A stretch of 64,000 nucleotides of DNA from positions 2,666,001 to 2,730,000 of the forward strand of contig NZ_JARUBN010000001.1 in the NCBI RefSeq assembly GCF_029626265.1. The letters run 5' to 3'. Of this stretch, positions 44,199 through 52,959 are shown one piece after another. The notes below the pieces were generated by a model. That model had not been told where the DNA came from. It worked only from the letters and a program-made list of their open reading frames with translations, and did not search any database. The DNA comes from Micromonospora sp. WMMD1102. Lineage in GTDB: Bacteria > Actinomycetota > Actinomycetes > Mycobacteriales > Micromonosporaceae. The translations under genes and the position numbers were made by a program. How positions within the stretch are numbered: position 1 is the first letter of the stretch; every line of letters begins with the position of its first letter.

Positions 44199-44307
44199 CC
44201 GCGCGACCCGGCCCGCCAGGTGTCGGCGGGATCGTCGCGGGACTCGCGCCGTGCAGTTCGGACGGTGCCGGCCCGGCCACTGCTCGCGGGACTGCTCGCG
44301 GAGAGCG

Positions 44308-44335
44308 TTGACAGCCGATGCCTAACGGTTAAGCT
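44308..44335 (+). promoter_or_regulatory. Predicted promoter of the GT39 gene
   Basis: Consensus TTGACA (44308-44313), 16-bp spacer, TAAGCT (44330-44335), about 75 bp before the ATG at 44412. The entire spacer and -10 lie inside a perfect palindrome, so a bound regulator would block it. Confidence 0.6.
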
Positions 44336-44354
44336 CTAACCGTTAGGCATCGGC
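44314..44354. promoter_or_regulatory. Perfect 18-bp inverted repeat over the GT39 promoter
   Basis: The left arm 44314-44331 (GCCGATGCCTAACGGTTA) and right arm 44337-44354 are exact reverse complements around AGCTC. The core CTAACGGTTA / TAACCGTTAG looks like a TetR- or MarR-type operator. It is only about half GC in a very GC-rich setting and has no T tract, so an operator is more likely than a terminator, though it might also end Pls-operon transcripts. The cognate regulator is not in the window. Confidence 0.8.
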
Positions 44355-44411
44355 GAGAGGCCCCGGGTTACGGACGGCCGGTGCCGTCGCCGTCAGGGGG
44401 AGGGCCATTCC

Positions 44412-46091
44412 ATGACCGAGCACGCCGTCGGACCCGCCGCGACCGTCGGGTCGCCGGACCCGAACGCCACGGACGTACCCGGAGCGGCTCCGCACGGAGC
44501 GAACGCGCCCGGCCCGGACTCGGGTGGCACGGACTCGGGTGGCACGGACTCGCCCGGCACGGACTCGGCTGGCACGAGTGCGACGGGGGCGGGCGGGACC
44601 GGCGGCGGTGGGCGGGTCGCCCTCGCCCCGGTCGCGTGGCGTCCGCTCGGCGTCGTCGCCGGCCTGGTCGCCGCCGTGCTGCTGGCCACCAACGGCGGTT
44701 ACGGCTACCACCGCGACGAGCTGTACTTCCTGATGCTCCAACCCGACTGGGGCTACCGGGACCAGCCGCCGCTGACCCCGGCGATCGCCCGGCTGGCCGA
44801 CACTCTCTCCGGCGGCTCGCTCTGGGGGCTGCGGGTGCCGGCCACCCTCGGGGTACTGGCCGCGCTGCTGCTGGCGGCCCTGCTCGCCCGGGAACTCGGC
44901 GGCGGCGCGCTCGCGCAGACCCTGGCCGCGGCCGGTCTGGGCACCGGCGGGGCCACGCTGATCTTCGGACACGTACTGCTGACCGCCGGTTTCGACATGG
45001 TGGTCTGGCTCGGCATCGTCCTCTGTGTCAGCCGGGCGCTGCTGCGGCACCAGCCGCGCTGGTGGCTGCTGGCCGGGGCGGTGCTCGGGATCGGCCTCTA
45101 CAACAAACTGCTCGTGGTGCTGCTGCTGGTCGGGCTCGGCGCCGGGTTGCTGGCTGTCGGCCCGCGCCGGGTACTGCTCGACCGCTGGCTCTGGGCGGGC
45201 GTCGGGCTGGCCCTGCTGGTCGGTGCACCGAACCTCGTCTACCAGCTCAGCCACGAACTGCCGCAGGCGGATATGGCGGCGGCGATTGCCGAGGACAAGG
45301 GCGCCGAATCGCGGAGCACCTTCGTGCCGTTCCAGTTCCTGCTGATCGGCCCCCCGCTGGCGGCTGTCTGGCTGGCCGGGCTGGTCGGACTGCTGCGCCG
45401 CCCACCGTGGCGACCGGTACGCGCAGTCGCCGTGGCCTACCTGGTGGTCTGCGTACTGGTGCTGGTGTCGGGCGGCCAGCCGTACTACCCGTACGGGCTG
45501 CTCGGCGCGCTCTTCGCCGCCGGGTGTGTGGTGCTGGCCGACTGGCTGGGCCGGGGACGGCAGCGGACCCGCAAGCTCGTGGTCGGTACGGCGTACCTGC
45601 TCAACGCGGTGTCGAGCGCGGTGATCGCGCTGCCGCTGCTGCCGGTGGGGGCGCTCGGTGCCACCCCGGTGCCTGGGATCAACATCACCGCCGCCGACTC
45701 GGTCGGCTGGCCCCGCTACGTCGACCAGGTGGTCCGGGCGTACGACGCCCTGCCGCCCGCCGACCGGGCCGTGGCGGTCGTGTTGACCGCCAACTACGGC
45801 GAGGCGGGTGCGCTCACCCGGCTCGGCGCCGACCGGCTCCCCGCCATCTACAGTGGACACAACGAGCTCGGCTACTACGGCCCGCCACCGGAGTCGGCGA
45901 CCGTGCTGGTCGGAGTCGGGGTGGGCGAGGAGGGTGAACTCCGGCGGTACTTCGGCACCTGCCGGCTCGCCGGACGGCTGGACAACGGGGTCGGGGTCGA
46001 CAACGAGGAACAGGGCGTGCCGATCGTGGTCTGCCGTGACCGCCGGCTGACCTGGGCCGAGCTGTGGCCGAAGGTCCGGCACTTCGACTGA
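44412..46091 (+). CDS. Membrane glycosyltransferase, GT39/ArnT-like
   Basis: This 559-residue integral membrane protein has a roughly 65-residue hydrophilic N-terminus of repeated GGTDS units, then an acidic first loop GYHRDELYFL typical of GT-C glycosyltransferases (PMT/ArnT group), about ten helices, and a C-terminal extracytoplasmic domain. Such enzymes transfer a sugar from a polyprenyl-phosphate donor to protein or lipid outside the membrane. ATG 44412 follows AGGGGGAGGG. It is monocistronic behind the palindromic promoter. Acceptor and donor are unknown. Confidence 0.85.
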   Translation: MTEHAVGPAATVGSPDPNATDVPGAAPHGANAPGPDSGGTDSGGTDSPGTDSAGTSATGAGGTGGGGRVALAPVAWRPLGVVAGLVAAVLLATNGGYGYHRDELYFLMLQPDWGYRDQPPLTPAIARLADTLSGGSLWGLRVPATLGVLAALLLAALLARELGGGALAQTLAAAGLGTGGATLIFGHVLLTAGFDMVVWLGIVLCVSRALLRHQPRWWLLAGAVLGIGLYNKLLVVLLLVGLGAGLLAVGPRRVLLDRWLWAGVGLALLVGAPNLVYQLSHELPQADMAAAIAEDKGAESRSTFVPFQFLLIGPPLAAVWLAGLVGLLRRPPWRPVRAVAVAYLVVCVLVLVSGGQPYYPYGLLGALFAAGCVVLADWLGRGRQRTRKLVVGTAYLLNAVSSAVIALPLLPVGALGATPVPGINITAADSVGWPRYVDQVVRAYDALPPADRAVAVVLTANYGEAGALTRLGADRLPAIYSGHNELGYYGPPPESATVLVGVGVGEEGELRRYFGTCRLAGRLDNGVGVDNEEQGVPIVVCRDRRLTWAELWPKVRHFD

Positions 46092-46412
46092 ACGTCCGCC
46101 CGGCGCCGAATCCGCCCGGACCGGCAGCGCGGAGCTTGCCGGCGGGTCGGACCGGTTCGGGCCGGCAGCGCGGGTTTGCCGACCGGCCTCCGATCCCGGT
46201 GCACCGACTCCCCGGTTGTGGGGCCGTTCCCGGTCGGGACGGGACAATGCCGGTGAGTTCGTTCTGGTTTGATACGGCGGTAGCGGTGCGCAGGACGACC
46301 GTACCGCCGCCCGCTGCCGGCGCTCGTCGCGACAACTTCCCGTTCGTACGCAACCGACGACCGGCAAACCGCGTCTTGTCAGATGTCGTCCAGATCTGCG
46401 TGAGGGGTGCCG
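46092..46412. other. Intergenic region, no gene seen
   Basis: About 320 bp between the GT39 gene and the efflux adaptor. It contains a short direct repeat (CCGGCAGCGCGG at about 46121 and 46163, each followed by TTGCCG) and an AT-richer patch around 46255-46275, but no open reading frame with convincing codon use and no confident promoter. The ribosome site for the adaptor (GAGGGG) is at 46403-46407. Confidence 0.4.
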
Positions 46413-47420
46413 GTGCGAAGGCGATTACTGCTGCGTTCGGGTGTGCTCGTGTTGCTCGTCGGTGCGGCCACCGCGTGCACGGCGTCCGAGCCGGAGGCCG
46501 AGACTCCCGGCCTCGCGGCCCGGGGCACCACCCTGACCACCGCCAAGCCGGCTCGGCAGAACCTCGACAATCGGGTCAGCCTCTCCGGCAAGGTCACCAT
46601 CAATCCCGTCTTCGGAGTGGTCGCCCCGGTCACCGGCCAGATCCGTTATCGCGACGTCGAGCAGCCGAGGAGCACGCCGACCAAGCCGACCCGGGTGGCG
46701 AGCATCTGGGCCAAGGGCAGGTCGCACCGGGTCGACGTCCCGGCCGGAGCCGTCTTCGCCGGTCGACTCCTGGACGACCGGTCCAACGTCGCGGTGGGGA
46801 TGCCGGTGGTGTCGGCGAAACGAATCGGCTACGGACTGGTCGCGGAGATCGACGGCGCTCAGGCGTACCAGATCTCCGACTCGGTGGCCACCGTGCAGGC
46901 CCAGATCAAGAACGGGCCCGGTCCGTTCGCCTGCAAGGTTCTCGGCACCATCGCCGCGCTGCCGGCCGGCACGATCCCGGACCCGCCGGCCCCGGAGCCG
47001 TCGACCGACCCGTCCGCCGGCCCGGGGGCACCACCTGCCCCACCGCGACCGGACCCGGGGCGGCCGGTCGAACCGTCCGAGCCGACCGGCATGCGACTGG
47101 TCTGCGCGGCGCCGTCGAACGTCAAACTGATCAACGGTGCCGTCGCCACCCTGGAGGTGGTGACCGCCCGGGCGAAGAACGCGCTGGTGCTCCCGGTCGA
47201 GGCCGTCGCCGGCGGGCAGGGCAGCGGCAAGGTGGACGTGGTCGGCCCGGACGGCACCCGGGAGACCCGGGACGTGGTGCTCGGGCTCAGCGACGGCAAG
47301 GTCGTGCAGATCAAGTCAGGACTGACCGGGGACGAGACGGTCGCCGTCCCCGGCCCCAACCTGCCGCCGGCCAAGCCGGCACAGCCCGGCGGCCCCGCCG
47401 ACCCGATGGGCGGGAAATGA
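46413..47420 (+). CDS. Efflux adaptor lipoprotein, MacA/HlyD-like, with early TTA codon
   Basis: This 335-residue exported protein has a lipoprotein-like signal (VGAATAC, Cys about 22), a membrane-fusion-type beta-barrel and hairpin, a Pro-rich insert (about 192-222) and a C-terminal domain with VLPVEAVAG and GDETVAV strands, as in MacA-like adaptors of Gram-positive bacteria. Start chosen at GTG 46413, five bases after GAGGGG; GTG 46407 overlaps that site. Codon 5 is TTA (46425-46427). It overlaps the ATPase start by 4 bp, forming a three-gene MacAB-like exporter. Confidence 0.85.
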   Translation: MRRRLLLRSGVLVLLVGAATACTASEPEAETPGLAARGTTLTTAKPARQNLDNRVSLSGKVTINPVFGVVAPVTGQIRYRDVEQPRSTPTKPTRVASIWAKGRSHRVDVPAGAVFAGRLLDDRSNVAVGMPVVSAKRIGYGLVAEIDGAQAYQISDSVATVQAQIKNGPGPFACKVLGTIAALPAGTIPDPPAPEPSTDPSAGPGAPPAPPRPDPGRPVEPSEPTGMRLVCAAPSNVKLINGAVATLEVVTARAKNALVLPVEAVAGGQGSGKVDVVGPDGTRETRDVVLGLSDGKVVQIKSGLTGDETVAVPGPNLPPAKPAQPGGPADPMGGK

Positions 47421-48250
47421 CGGCGCTGCTGGAACTGGACGGCATCACCAAGACGCTGAAGGGCCAGCGCGCGCCACGGACGATCCTCGACGGCGTCGAC
47501 CTGACCGTCGACGGTGGAGAGAGTGTGGCGATCGTCGGTCGGTCCGGCTCGGGCAAGAGCACCCTGCTCAGCCTGATCGGCCTCTTCGACCGGCCGGACG
47601 GCGGTCGCTATCTGCTCGGCGGCCGGGACATCAGCCGGCTGCCCGAGCGCCGGGCGGCGGCCCTGCGCAGCGCCGAGTTCGGCTTCGTGTTCCAGCGGTT
47701 CTTCCTGCTGGGGCATCTCACGGCCGCGCAGAACGTGGCGATGGCGCTGGTCAACGGGCAGGGCTGGCTGCCGCGCCGCAAGCGCCGGGCCCGCACCATG
47801 GCCGCCCTCGACCAGGTCGGCATCGCGCACCTGGCGAAGCACCGTCCGGCCCGGCTCTCCGGCGGTGAACAGCAGCGGGTGGCCGTCGCCCGCGCCCTGG
47901 TCCGGGAACCCCGCCTGCTGCTCGCCGACGAGCCGACCGGCGCGCTGGACACCGAGACCGGCAACCTGGTGATCGAGGTGATGCGCTCGGCCACCGACCG
48001 GGGCTGTGGGCTGATCCTGGTCACCCACGACTGGGACCATGCCAACAAGATGAGCCGGGTGCTGCGGCTCAGCGACGGATTGCTGCGGCCCGCCGCCACG
48101 ACCGATCCGGACGAGGCGTGGACGCCGGAGGCCGCCCCGACCGGCTCCTCCGCACCGGTGCCGGCCGGGGCTGCCGGGCCGGTGGACGTGCCGGCCGGGA
48201 GCGGGTCGGTCAGTGCGCCGTACGCCGGCCAGGAAGGGAAGGTCCGGTGA
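47417..48250 (+). CDS. ABC exporter ATPase, MacB type
   Basis: This 277-residue ATPase has Walker A GRSGSGKS, the signature LSGGEQQR, Walker B LLLADEPTGALD and switch THD. A disordered Ala/Pro/Gly tail of about 50 residues follows the domain. ATG 47417 overlaps the adaptor stop, and its own stop overlaps the permease GTG. It powers the FtsX-type permease of this exporter. Confidence 0.93.
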   Translation: MTALLELDGITKTLKGQRAPRTILDGVDLTVDGGESVAIVGRSGSGKSTLLSLIGLFDRPDGGRYLLGGRDISRLPERRAAALRSAEFGFVFQRFFLLGHLTAAQNVAMALVNGQGWLPRRKRRARTMAALDQVGIAHLAKHRPARLSGGEQQRVAVARALVREPRLLLADEPTGALDTETGNLVIEVMRSATDRGCGLILVTHDWDHANKMSRVLRLSDGLLRPAATTDPDEAWTPEAAPTGSSAPVPAGAAGPVDVPAGSGSVSAPYAGQEGKVR

Positions 48251-49566
48251 TCCGGCTCTCCGGCAGGTTCCGGTCCGCGACGATCATCGGCCTGCAGGGC
48301 ATCCGGGCCCGGAAGATGCGTACCTTCCTGTCGATGGTGAGCCTCTTCCTCGGCGTACTGGCCGTGGTGGTGGTGCAGGCCGGCGCCGAGACCCTCGAAC
48401 GGGCCCAGTTGGAGAACCTCGCGCTACAGGTGGGCAAGGACGGCACCCGCCAGGCGTACCTGCCGGGAACCGCGCAGAGCGTCCAGACCAGCATCGACAC
48501 CCTGGCCAACCGGCCGGACGCGGTCGCGATCGCCACCCGGCAGGCGATCGTCGGCGAGCCGGGAGTCGCCCCGGTCAACCCCGGCGGAGCACCGTTCGAC
48601 CAGCCTGGCGGCTACGGCGGTCCCGGCGGCCCGATGTACTGCGACCAGTACGGCTGCCGGCCCACGTCACCCGGCGGCGACACGGCCGCCCCGGTTTCCG
48701 GCCAGGCGATCGAGCTGATCCTGAACACGTTGACCGGCGACATCCGCCAGTTCAAGCCGTTCCGGCCGGTCTCCGGGCGGTGGCTGGACTTCGCCTCGGC
48801 GCCGTCCCTGGCACCCGGGCTGGTGCTCAACGAGGAGGCGGCGAAGGGCTTCAGCCGGCACCAGGTACCGGCCGAGATGCGCATCGACGGCGCGACCGCC
48901 AACCCGACGCCCCGGATCATCGGCGTGGTCGACGACGGCAACCCGCAGCCGGTCGCCTACGCCCGCGCCGACGAACTGGCCACCTGGCTGCCACCGGCCA
49001 CCGGCACCGGCGAGTTCGGTCCGGGACTCCAGGTGATGATGGCTCCGGGCAGCGGCGAGCTGGAACGGCTGCTGGTGCTCCGGCTCACCGCGACCGGGGT
49101 ACCGGCCGACCAGATCCACTTCGAGACGATCCAGGCCCGCAAGGAGATCGCCCGCGACCTCGCGCTGATCCGCTGGATCTTCCTCGGCATGGCGAGCCTG
49201 GTGCTGCTGATCGGGGTGGCGGGCATCCTCAACGTCGGGCTGGCGACCGTGGGGGAGCGGGTCGAGGAGTTCGCGCTGCGCCGGGCGGTCGGCACCTCGC
49301 GACTGCTGCTGGCCGGCATCGTCCTGGCCGAGACCCTGCTCACCGGTCTGCTCACCGCCGCGGCCGCCATCGGGGCGTCCGCGCTGGCCCTGAGCGCGGC
49401 CGGCACACTCCTCGCCGGCCGGGCGCCGTTCCTGGCGGACATGGTGTTCCCGTGGCAGGCGGGTGTCGCGGGCGTCGTCGCCGGCCTGGTGGCCGGGCTG
49501 CTCGGCGGACTCATCCCGGCCGTCCGGGCCGCCCGCATCCCGATCGCCACCGTCATGCGGGCCTGA
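48247..49566 (+). CDS. ABC exporter permease, MacB/FtsX type
   Basis: This 439-residue permease has one helix near the N-terminus (about 27-45), a large extracytoplasmic MacB-type core domain with a Gly/Pro-rich, cysteine-containing loop (PMYCDQYGCRP), and three C-terminal helices with the FtsX signature GERVEEFALRRAVGTSR. It functions as a homodimer with the preceding ATPase and adaptor. GTG 48247 overlaps the ATPase stop. The paired cysteines suggest a disulphide in the outer domain. Substrate unknown. Confidence 0.92.
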   Translation: MIRLSGRFRSATIIGLQGIRARKMRTFLSMVSLFLGVLAVVVVQAGAETLERAQLENLALQVGKDGTRQAYLPGTAQSVQTSIDTLANRPDAVAIATRQAIVGEPGVAPVNPGGAPFDQPGGYGGPGGPMYCDQYGCRPTSPGGDTAAPVSGQAIELILNTLTGDIRQFKPFRPVSGRWLDFASAPSLAPGLVLNEEAAKGFSRHQVPAEMRIDGATANPTPRIIGVVDDGNPQPVAYARADELATWLPPATGTGEFGPGLQVMMAPGSGELERLLVLRLTATGVPADQIHFETIQARKEIARDLALIRWIFLGMASLVLLIGVAGILNVGLATVGERVEEFALRRAVGTSRLLLAGIVLAETLLTGLLTAAAAIGASALALSAAGTLLAGRAPFLADMVFPWQAGVAGVVAGLVAGLLGGLIPAVRAARIPIATVMRA

Positions 49567-49819
49567 CCGGAGACCCTTCGTCCGACCCTGCCGGGCGGCT
49601 ACGAAGCGATCGGACGCTGTCGGGCCGCCCACGGCGACGCTCGGGCGCGGAACACCGTGCCATCGCGCCTGGCCGGGACGCTGGAAGATCCACTCCCGGT
49701 CGGCGGAGATCTTTGCCCGGCTGGTCGCATGTCTCCGGGTGAGCGGGGAACGCATCCGCGCCGGAATCGGGCCCGGCCGGAAGGTCGGTCGGGGGGACTC
49801 GTCAGCGAGGGCGGTGGCT

Positions 49820-50281
49820 ATGGGCGCGAAGAGGCGACCGGTGGACCAGGACCCGGAGGGTCAGGTCGGCGCGGTCGACGGGGGCGGCGACCGGGTGGTA
49901 CCGGACGGGTCGGACCGTGGTCCGCAGTCGGTCCAGCCGTGGGGCACCACCGGCGGCACCGAGGATCGGGACGCGCCGTGGGGCGCGGCCGGGGACTCGC
50001 CGCTGGACGAGGGAAGCGAGGAGGCTGGCCTGCCGCCCGCGCGGCGCGGCGAGCGCCGGGCCGACGCCGAGCCGCCCGGGCCGTGGGCGCAGGGCAGCGG
50101 CAAGCACGGGTTCGGGTCGGTCGAACCGACCCGGACCCTGGAGGCGGGGCCGGGGGCACCGCCCGATCCGGGGTCGGGACGCCGGTACTTCCCCGACGAC
50201 ACCGCGCTCGACGACCTTCGCAACAACCCGTTGCAGGAGGAGACCGGCATGCACTCCGAGGGAGTCAGCCGGCACGAGTAG
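49820..50281 (+). CDS. Small hydrophilic, probably disordered protein
   Basis: This 153-residue protein has no recognised domain. It is rich in Gly, Asp, Pro and Arg, lacks hydrophobic segments and is probably disordered; the end carries an ordered-looking RRYFPDDTALDDLRNNPLQ motif. Codon use matches real genes of the window. Start chosen at ATG 49820, with GAGGGCGG upstream. It overlaps the convergent oxidoreductase gene by 17 bp at its 3' end, which is unusual but possible. It could be a regulatory or cell-envelope-associated peptide; no function is proposed. Confidence 0.6.
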   Translation: MGAKRRPVDQDPEGQVGAVDGGGDRVVPDGSDRGPQSVQPWGTTGGTEDRDAPWGAAGDSPLDEGSEEAGLPPARRGERRADAEPPGPWAQGSGKHGFGSVEPTRTLEAGPGAPPDPGSGRRYFPDDTALDDLRNNPLQEETGMHSEGVSRHE

Positions 50282-51260
50282 TGTCGGTGCCGGCTCCGGT
50301 CATGGTGACCACGATGTTGCCGTACTTGCCGCGGTCGAGATGCTGGTGCGCCTCGGTGATCCGCTCCAGGGGATAGCGGGCGGCGATGACCGGCCGGAGC
50401 GTGCCGGCCTGCGCCAACTCCCGGGTGAACAACAGGTCCCGGGTCTTCTCCGCCGCCTTCCGCAGCCCGGTGAACGCCACTATCGCCCTGCGCCGGCCGA
50501 ACGCCGTCGTCCAGGGCATCTGGACCAGCAGGCCCGGTGACGGGACCGGACTGAGATAGCGGCCGGTCGGGGTGAGCACCCGGCGGGACCGCCCGAACGA
50601 ACTCGTGCCGGCCACGTCGAAGACGACGTCGTAGCGCCGGCCGGAACGGGTGAAGTCCACAGTGGTGTAGTCGAGCACCTCCTCGGCGCCGAGTTCGCGT
50701 ACCAGTTCGAGGTGGGCGGTGCTGCACACTCCGGTGACCCGGGCACCGAAGTGCCGGCCGAGTTGCACCGCGGCGCTTCCGACGGCTCCGGAGGCGCCGT
50801 TGACCAGGAGCGACTCGCCCGGACGCAGCCGGGCCCGGTCGCGCAGGAACGCCAGCGCGGTCGCGTCGGCCAGGGCGACCGCCTCGGCGAAGTCGAGGTT
50901 CGCCGGCTTGGGGGCGAGCGCGCCGTCCTGGTGGATCCGGACGTACTCGGCGTGCGCGCCGAAGTCCGGCCCGGTGACCCCGACGACCTCGTCGCCGACC
51001 CGGACCCGGGTCACGGCGGAGCCGACCGCCTCGACCACTCCGGCGAAGTCGGAGCCCAGCACCGTCCACTTCGGCCGGCGCAGCCCGAAGAAGAGCCGCG
51101 AGTAGCCCGGTGAACCGCACCGGGCGGTGGCGTCGGTGACGTCCAAGGTCGCGGCGTGCACCCGGACCACGATCTCCTGGCCGCCGGGGACCGGCGTCGG
51201 AACCTCCTCGATCCGGACGACGTCGGGTGGACCGTAGCTTCGGTAGACGGCTGCTCTCAC
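50265..51260 (-). CDS. Zinc-free MDR-family alcohol dehydrogenase/quinone reductase
   Basis: This 331-residue enzyme of the medium-chain reductase family has a GroES-like N-terminal domain ([13 protein letters not shown]) and a Rossmann domain with [19 protein letters not shown] for NAD(P)H. The residues that bind catalytic zinc in alcohol dehydrogenases are absent, as in quinone oxidoreductases. GTG 51260 overlaps the XRE stop (GTGA) and has GGAGG upstream. It is the last gene of a three-gene operon with an XRE regulator and a membrane protein. Confidence 0.9.
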   Translation of the reverse strand: MRAAVYRSYGPPDVVRIEEVPTPVPGGQEIVVRVHAATLDVTDATARCGSPGYSRLFFGLRRPKWTVLGSDFAGVVEAVGSAVTRVRVGDEVVGVTGPDFGAHAEYVRIHQDGALAPKPANLDFAEAVALADATALAFLRDRARLRPGESLLVNGASGAVGSAAVQLGRHFGARVTGVCSTAHLELVRELGAEEVLDYTTVDFTRSGRRYDVVFDVAGTSSFGRSRRVLTPTGRYLSPVPSPGLLVQMPWTTAFGRRRAIVAFTGLRKAAEKTRDLLFTRELAQAGTLRPVIAARYPLERITEAHQHLDRGKYGNIVVTMTGAGTDTTRAG

Positions 51261-51490
51261 GACTGCTCACCTCCGGGGGCGGGATAGTGGAACACTTCGT
51301 CGATCGGTACGGCGAAGACGTGGGCGATCTGGAACGCCATCTCCAGGGACGGCGAGTAGCGGCCCTGCTCGATCGCGATGATGGTCTGGCGGGTCACCCC
51401 GATCCGCTCGGCGAGCTGGGCCTGCGTCATCTCGCCGGCCGCGAACCTGAGGGCGCGGATCGAGTTCGTCACCCGGGTCGGCTTGACCAC
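51257..51490 (-). CDS. Small XRE-family HTH regulator
   Basis: This 77-residue protein is a single helix-turn-helix domain ([20 protein letters not shown]) of the Cro/CI kind without a ligand domain, like the short regulators linked to DUF2178-type membrane proteins. GTG 51490 has AGGGGAA upstream. It lies between the membrane protein gene (start-stop gap 2 bp) and the oxidoreductase. It probably binds the twin repeats at 51923-51963 and controls its own operon. Confidence 0.92.
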   Translation of the reverse strand: MVKPTRVTNSIRALRFAAGEMTQAQLAERIGVTRQTIIAIEQGRYSPSLEMAFQIAHVFAVPIDEVFHYPAPGGEQS

Positions 51491-51492
51491 GA

Positions 51493-51912
51493 CTACATTC
51501 CCCTGCGATAGGCGCGGAGCTTGACCACGGAACCGAGCACCGAGGCGGCGACGAATCCGAGATAGAGCACGTTCGCGATCCAGAAGTACGCGGCCTCGAA
51601 GAGCGCCAGGCCGAGCGCGGCGAGCGCGGCGGTCATCAGCATTCGCTGCCCGATCCGGTCACCGAGCCAGTGGATCTCCCTGTCCCGCACGTCGCCGGAG
51701 TGGCTGTCGCTGGGGCGGGCGATCTCGACCGCGATCCGGGCCACGATCGACGCGACGATCGAGACGCCGATGGCGAGCAGCAGCGCCGGCACGTAGCTCA
51801 CCGCGGCGGCGGGTGTGCCGGCCAGCCGACCGAGGACGACCGCGAGATAGCCGAGGTAGACGGTGACGCCGACCACCAGGGCGACCCAGGTGCCCTTCTC
51901 TTCGTACGACAT
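51493..51912 (-). CDS. Small membrane protein, DUF2178-like
   Basis: This 139-residue protein has four predicted helices: two at the N-terminus (about 10-55), a charged loop with [23 protein letters not shown], then two more. Short four-helix proteins of this kind are regularly encoded with small XRE regulators and may sense the membrane or bind the regulator. ATG 51912 has GAAGGCGG upstream. It is the first gene of the operon and is preceded by a strong predicted promoter. Function unknown. Confidence 0.8.
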   Translation of the reverse strand: MSYEEKGTWVALVVGVTVYLGYLAVVLGRLAGTPAAAVSYVPALLLAIGVSIVASIVARIAVEIARPSDSHSGDVRDREIHWLGDRIGQRMLMTAALAALGLALFEAAYFWIANVLYLGFVAASVLGSVVKLRAYRRGM

Positions 51913-51922
51913 GTCGCCGCCT

Positions 51923-51963
51923 TCGAGGAGTAAAGAATTTTTGACATCTCGAAGAGTAAAGAA
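51923..51963. promoter_or_regulatory. Twin direct repeats, probable XRE operator
   Basis: TCGAGGAGTAAAGAA (51923-51937) and TCGAAGAGTAAAGAA (51949-51963) differ at one of 15 positions and are spaced 26 bp start to start. One lies over the predicted -10, the other between it and the start codon, in the only strongly AT-rich patch of this area. Binding by the operon's own XRE regulator is the simplest reading. Confidence 0.7.
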
Positions 51964-51981
51964 GCCCAGACATCATGTCAA
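51953..51981 (-). promoter_or_regulatory. Predicted promoter of the DUF2178-like/XRE/oxidoreductase operon
   Basis: Read on the minus strand: consensus TTGACA (51976-51981), 17-bp spacer, TACTCT (51953-51958), about 40 bp before the start codon at 51912. Confidence 0.65.
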
Positions 51982-52068
51982 GTTTTCTAGACATGGGCGA
52001 GGTCTGTGGGATGGCCTGCGGCGGCGCCGCCGGTGGTTCGGGAACGCCGGTCCGGTGACGCCGACGTG

Positions 52069-52707
52069 TCAGCGCGGCAGCGGCTGGTTGGTGTAGAGCG
52101 TGATGCCGTACCCGGTGCCGTGCCGGATCCAGCCCACCGCGTCGTAGAAGTCGGTGGTACCGGCGACCTGCGGGACGGTCAGCAGCCATGCCGGCCGCTC
52201 GCCGGTCAGCGCGGCCAACAGCCGTCGACCGAGTCCCGACCGTCGGGCAGCCGGACGTACCGCCAGTTCGGCCACCTCCAGCCAGCCGGGGAGCGTCTCG
52301 GCCGCCGGTCCGAGCAGGCGGCGCACCTGCCCGTAGGCGCGGTCGGTGGGGAACGGGGCCGGCGTGGTCAACCCGAGCGCGAATCCACGAACCGCCCCAC
52401 CGTAACCCCCGGATCCGGTGGCCCCGCCGGCTTCGGCCATCCCACCGACTGCGGCCATCCCACCGACTTCCGAGGCTCCACCGACTTCGGCGGTCCCGTC
52501 GGCTTCGGCCAGTACGGCGACGAAGCCGGGCATCCGGGCCCAGCCGGACAGCAGTTCACCGAACCGGGCGGCCCGCTCGGGCGGATCGTTCCACGGCGGC
52601 GCACAGAACACCGCCGCGTACGTCTCGACCAGCCGGTCGCGCAGCGCCAGCGCGTCCGTCCCGGTCAATCGGCGCAGCACGGGTACACCGGACCGCTCGT
52701 GGGTCAC
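52069..52707 (-). CDS. GNAT-family acetyltransferase with repeat insertion
   Basis: This 212-residue GNAT-fold protein has the acyl-CoA-binding stretch LAVRPAARRSGLGRRLLAAL and a C-terminal FYDAVGWIRHGTGYGITLYTN typical of N-acetyltransferases. A Gly-rich insertion near residues 64-90 carries pentapeptide repeats (VGGMA, VGGAS). Start chosen at GTG 52707; the longer in-frame region upstream (to 52953) is low-complexity Arg/Gly/Pro and not convincing as coding. Substrate unknown. Confidence 0.8.
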   Translation of the reverse strand: MTHERSGVPVLRRLTGTDALALRDRLVETYAAVFCAPPWNDPPERAARFGELLSGWARMPGFVAVLAEADGTAEVGGASEVGGMAAVGGMAEAGGATGSGGYGGAVRGFALGLTTPAPFPTDRAYGQVRRLLGPAAETLPGWLEVAELAVRPAARRSGLGRRLLAALTGERPAWLLTVPQVAGTTDFYDAVGWIRHGTGYGITLYTNQPLPR

Positions 52708-52959
52708 GCGGTCGGGCGGTGGGCTCGGACCGGCGCGTCGACCGTCTCGCGGCTGCCGTCCGTCTCGCGACCGTCGACCGCCTCGCGGCTGGCGTCCGCG
52801 CCGGGCCGGCGTCCGGCGGTCCAGAACAGCTCCGCCGCCCTGTGCCGGCGCTCCCGGTCCGAGGCTTCCACGACTCGGTAGCCTACCCGCCGGAGCCGAC
52901 GGGCCGGGGTCTGCTGCTCCGGCTGCGGTGGTGCCACCGGCGATCGGTGCCACCGCCGA

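Noticed and set aside
44314..44354. Simple rho-independent terminator of the Pls operon
   Set aside because: No T tract, modest GC content, and precise overlap with a consensus promoter favour an operator; a double role is not excluded.
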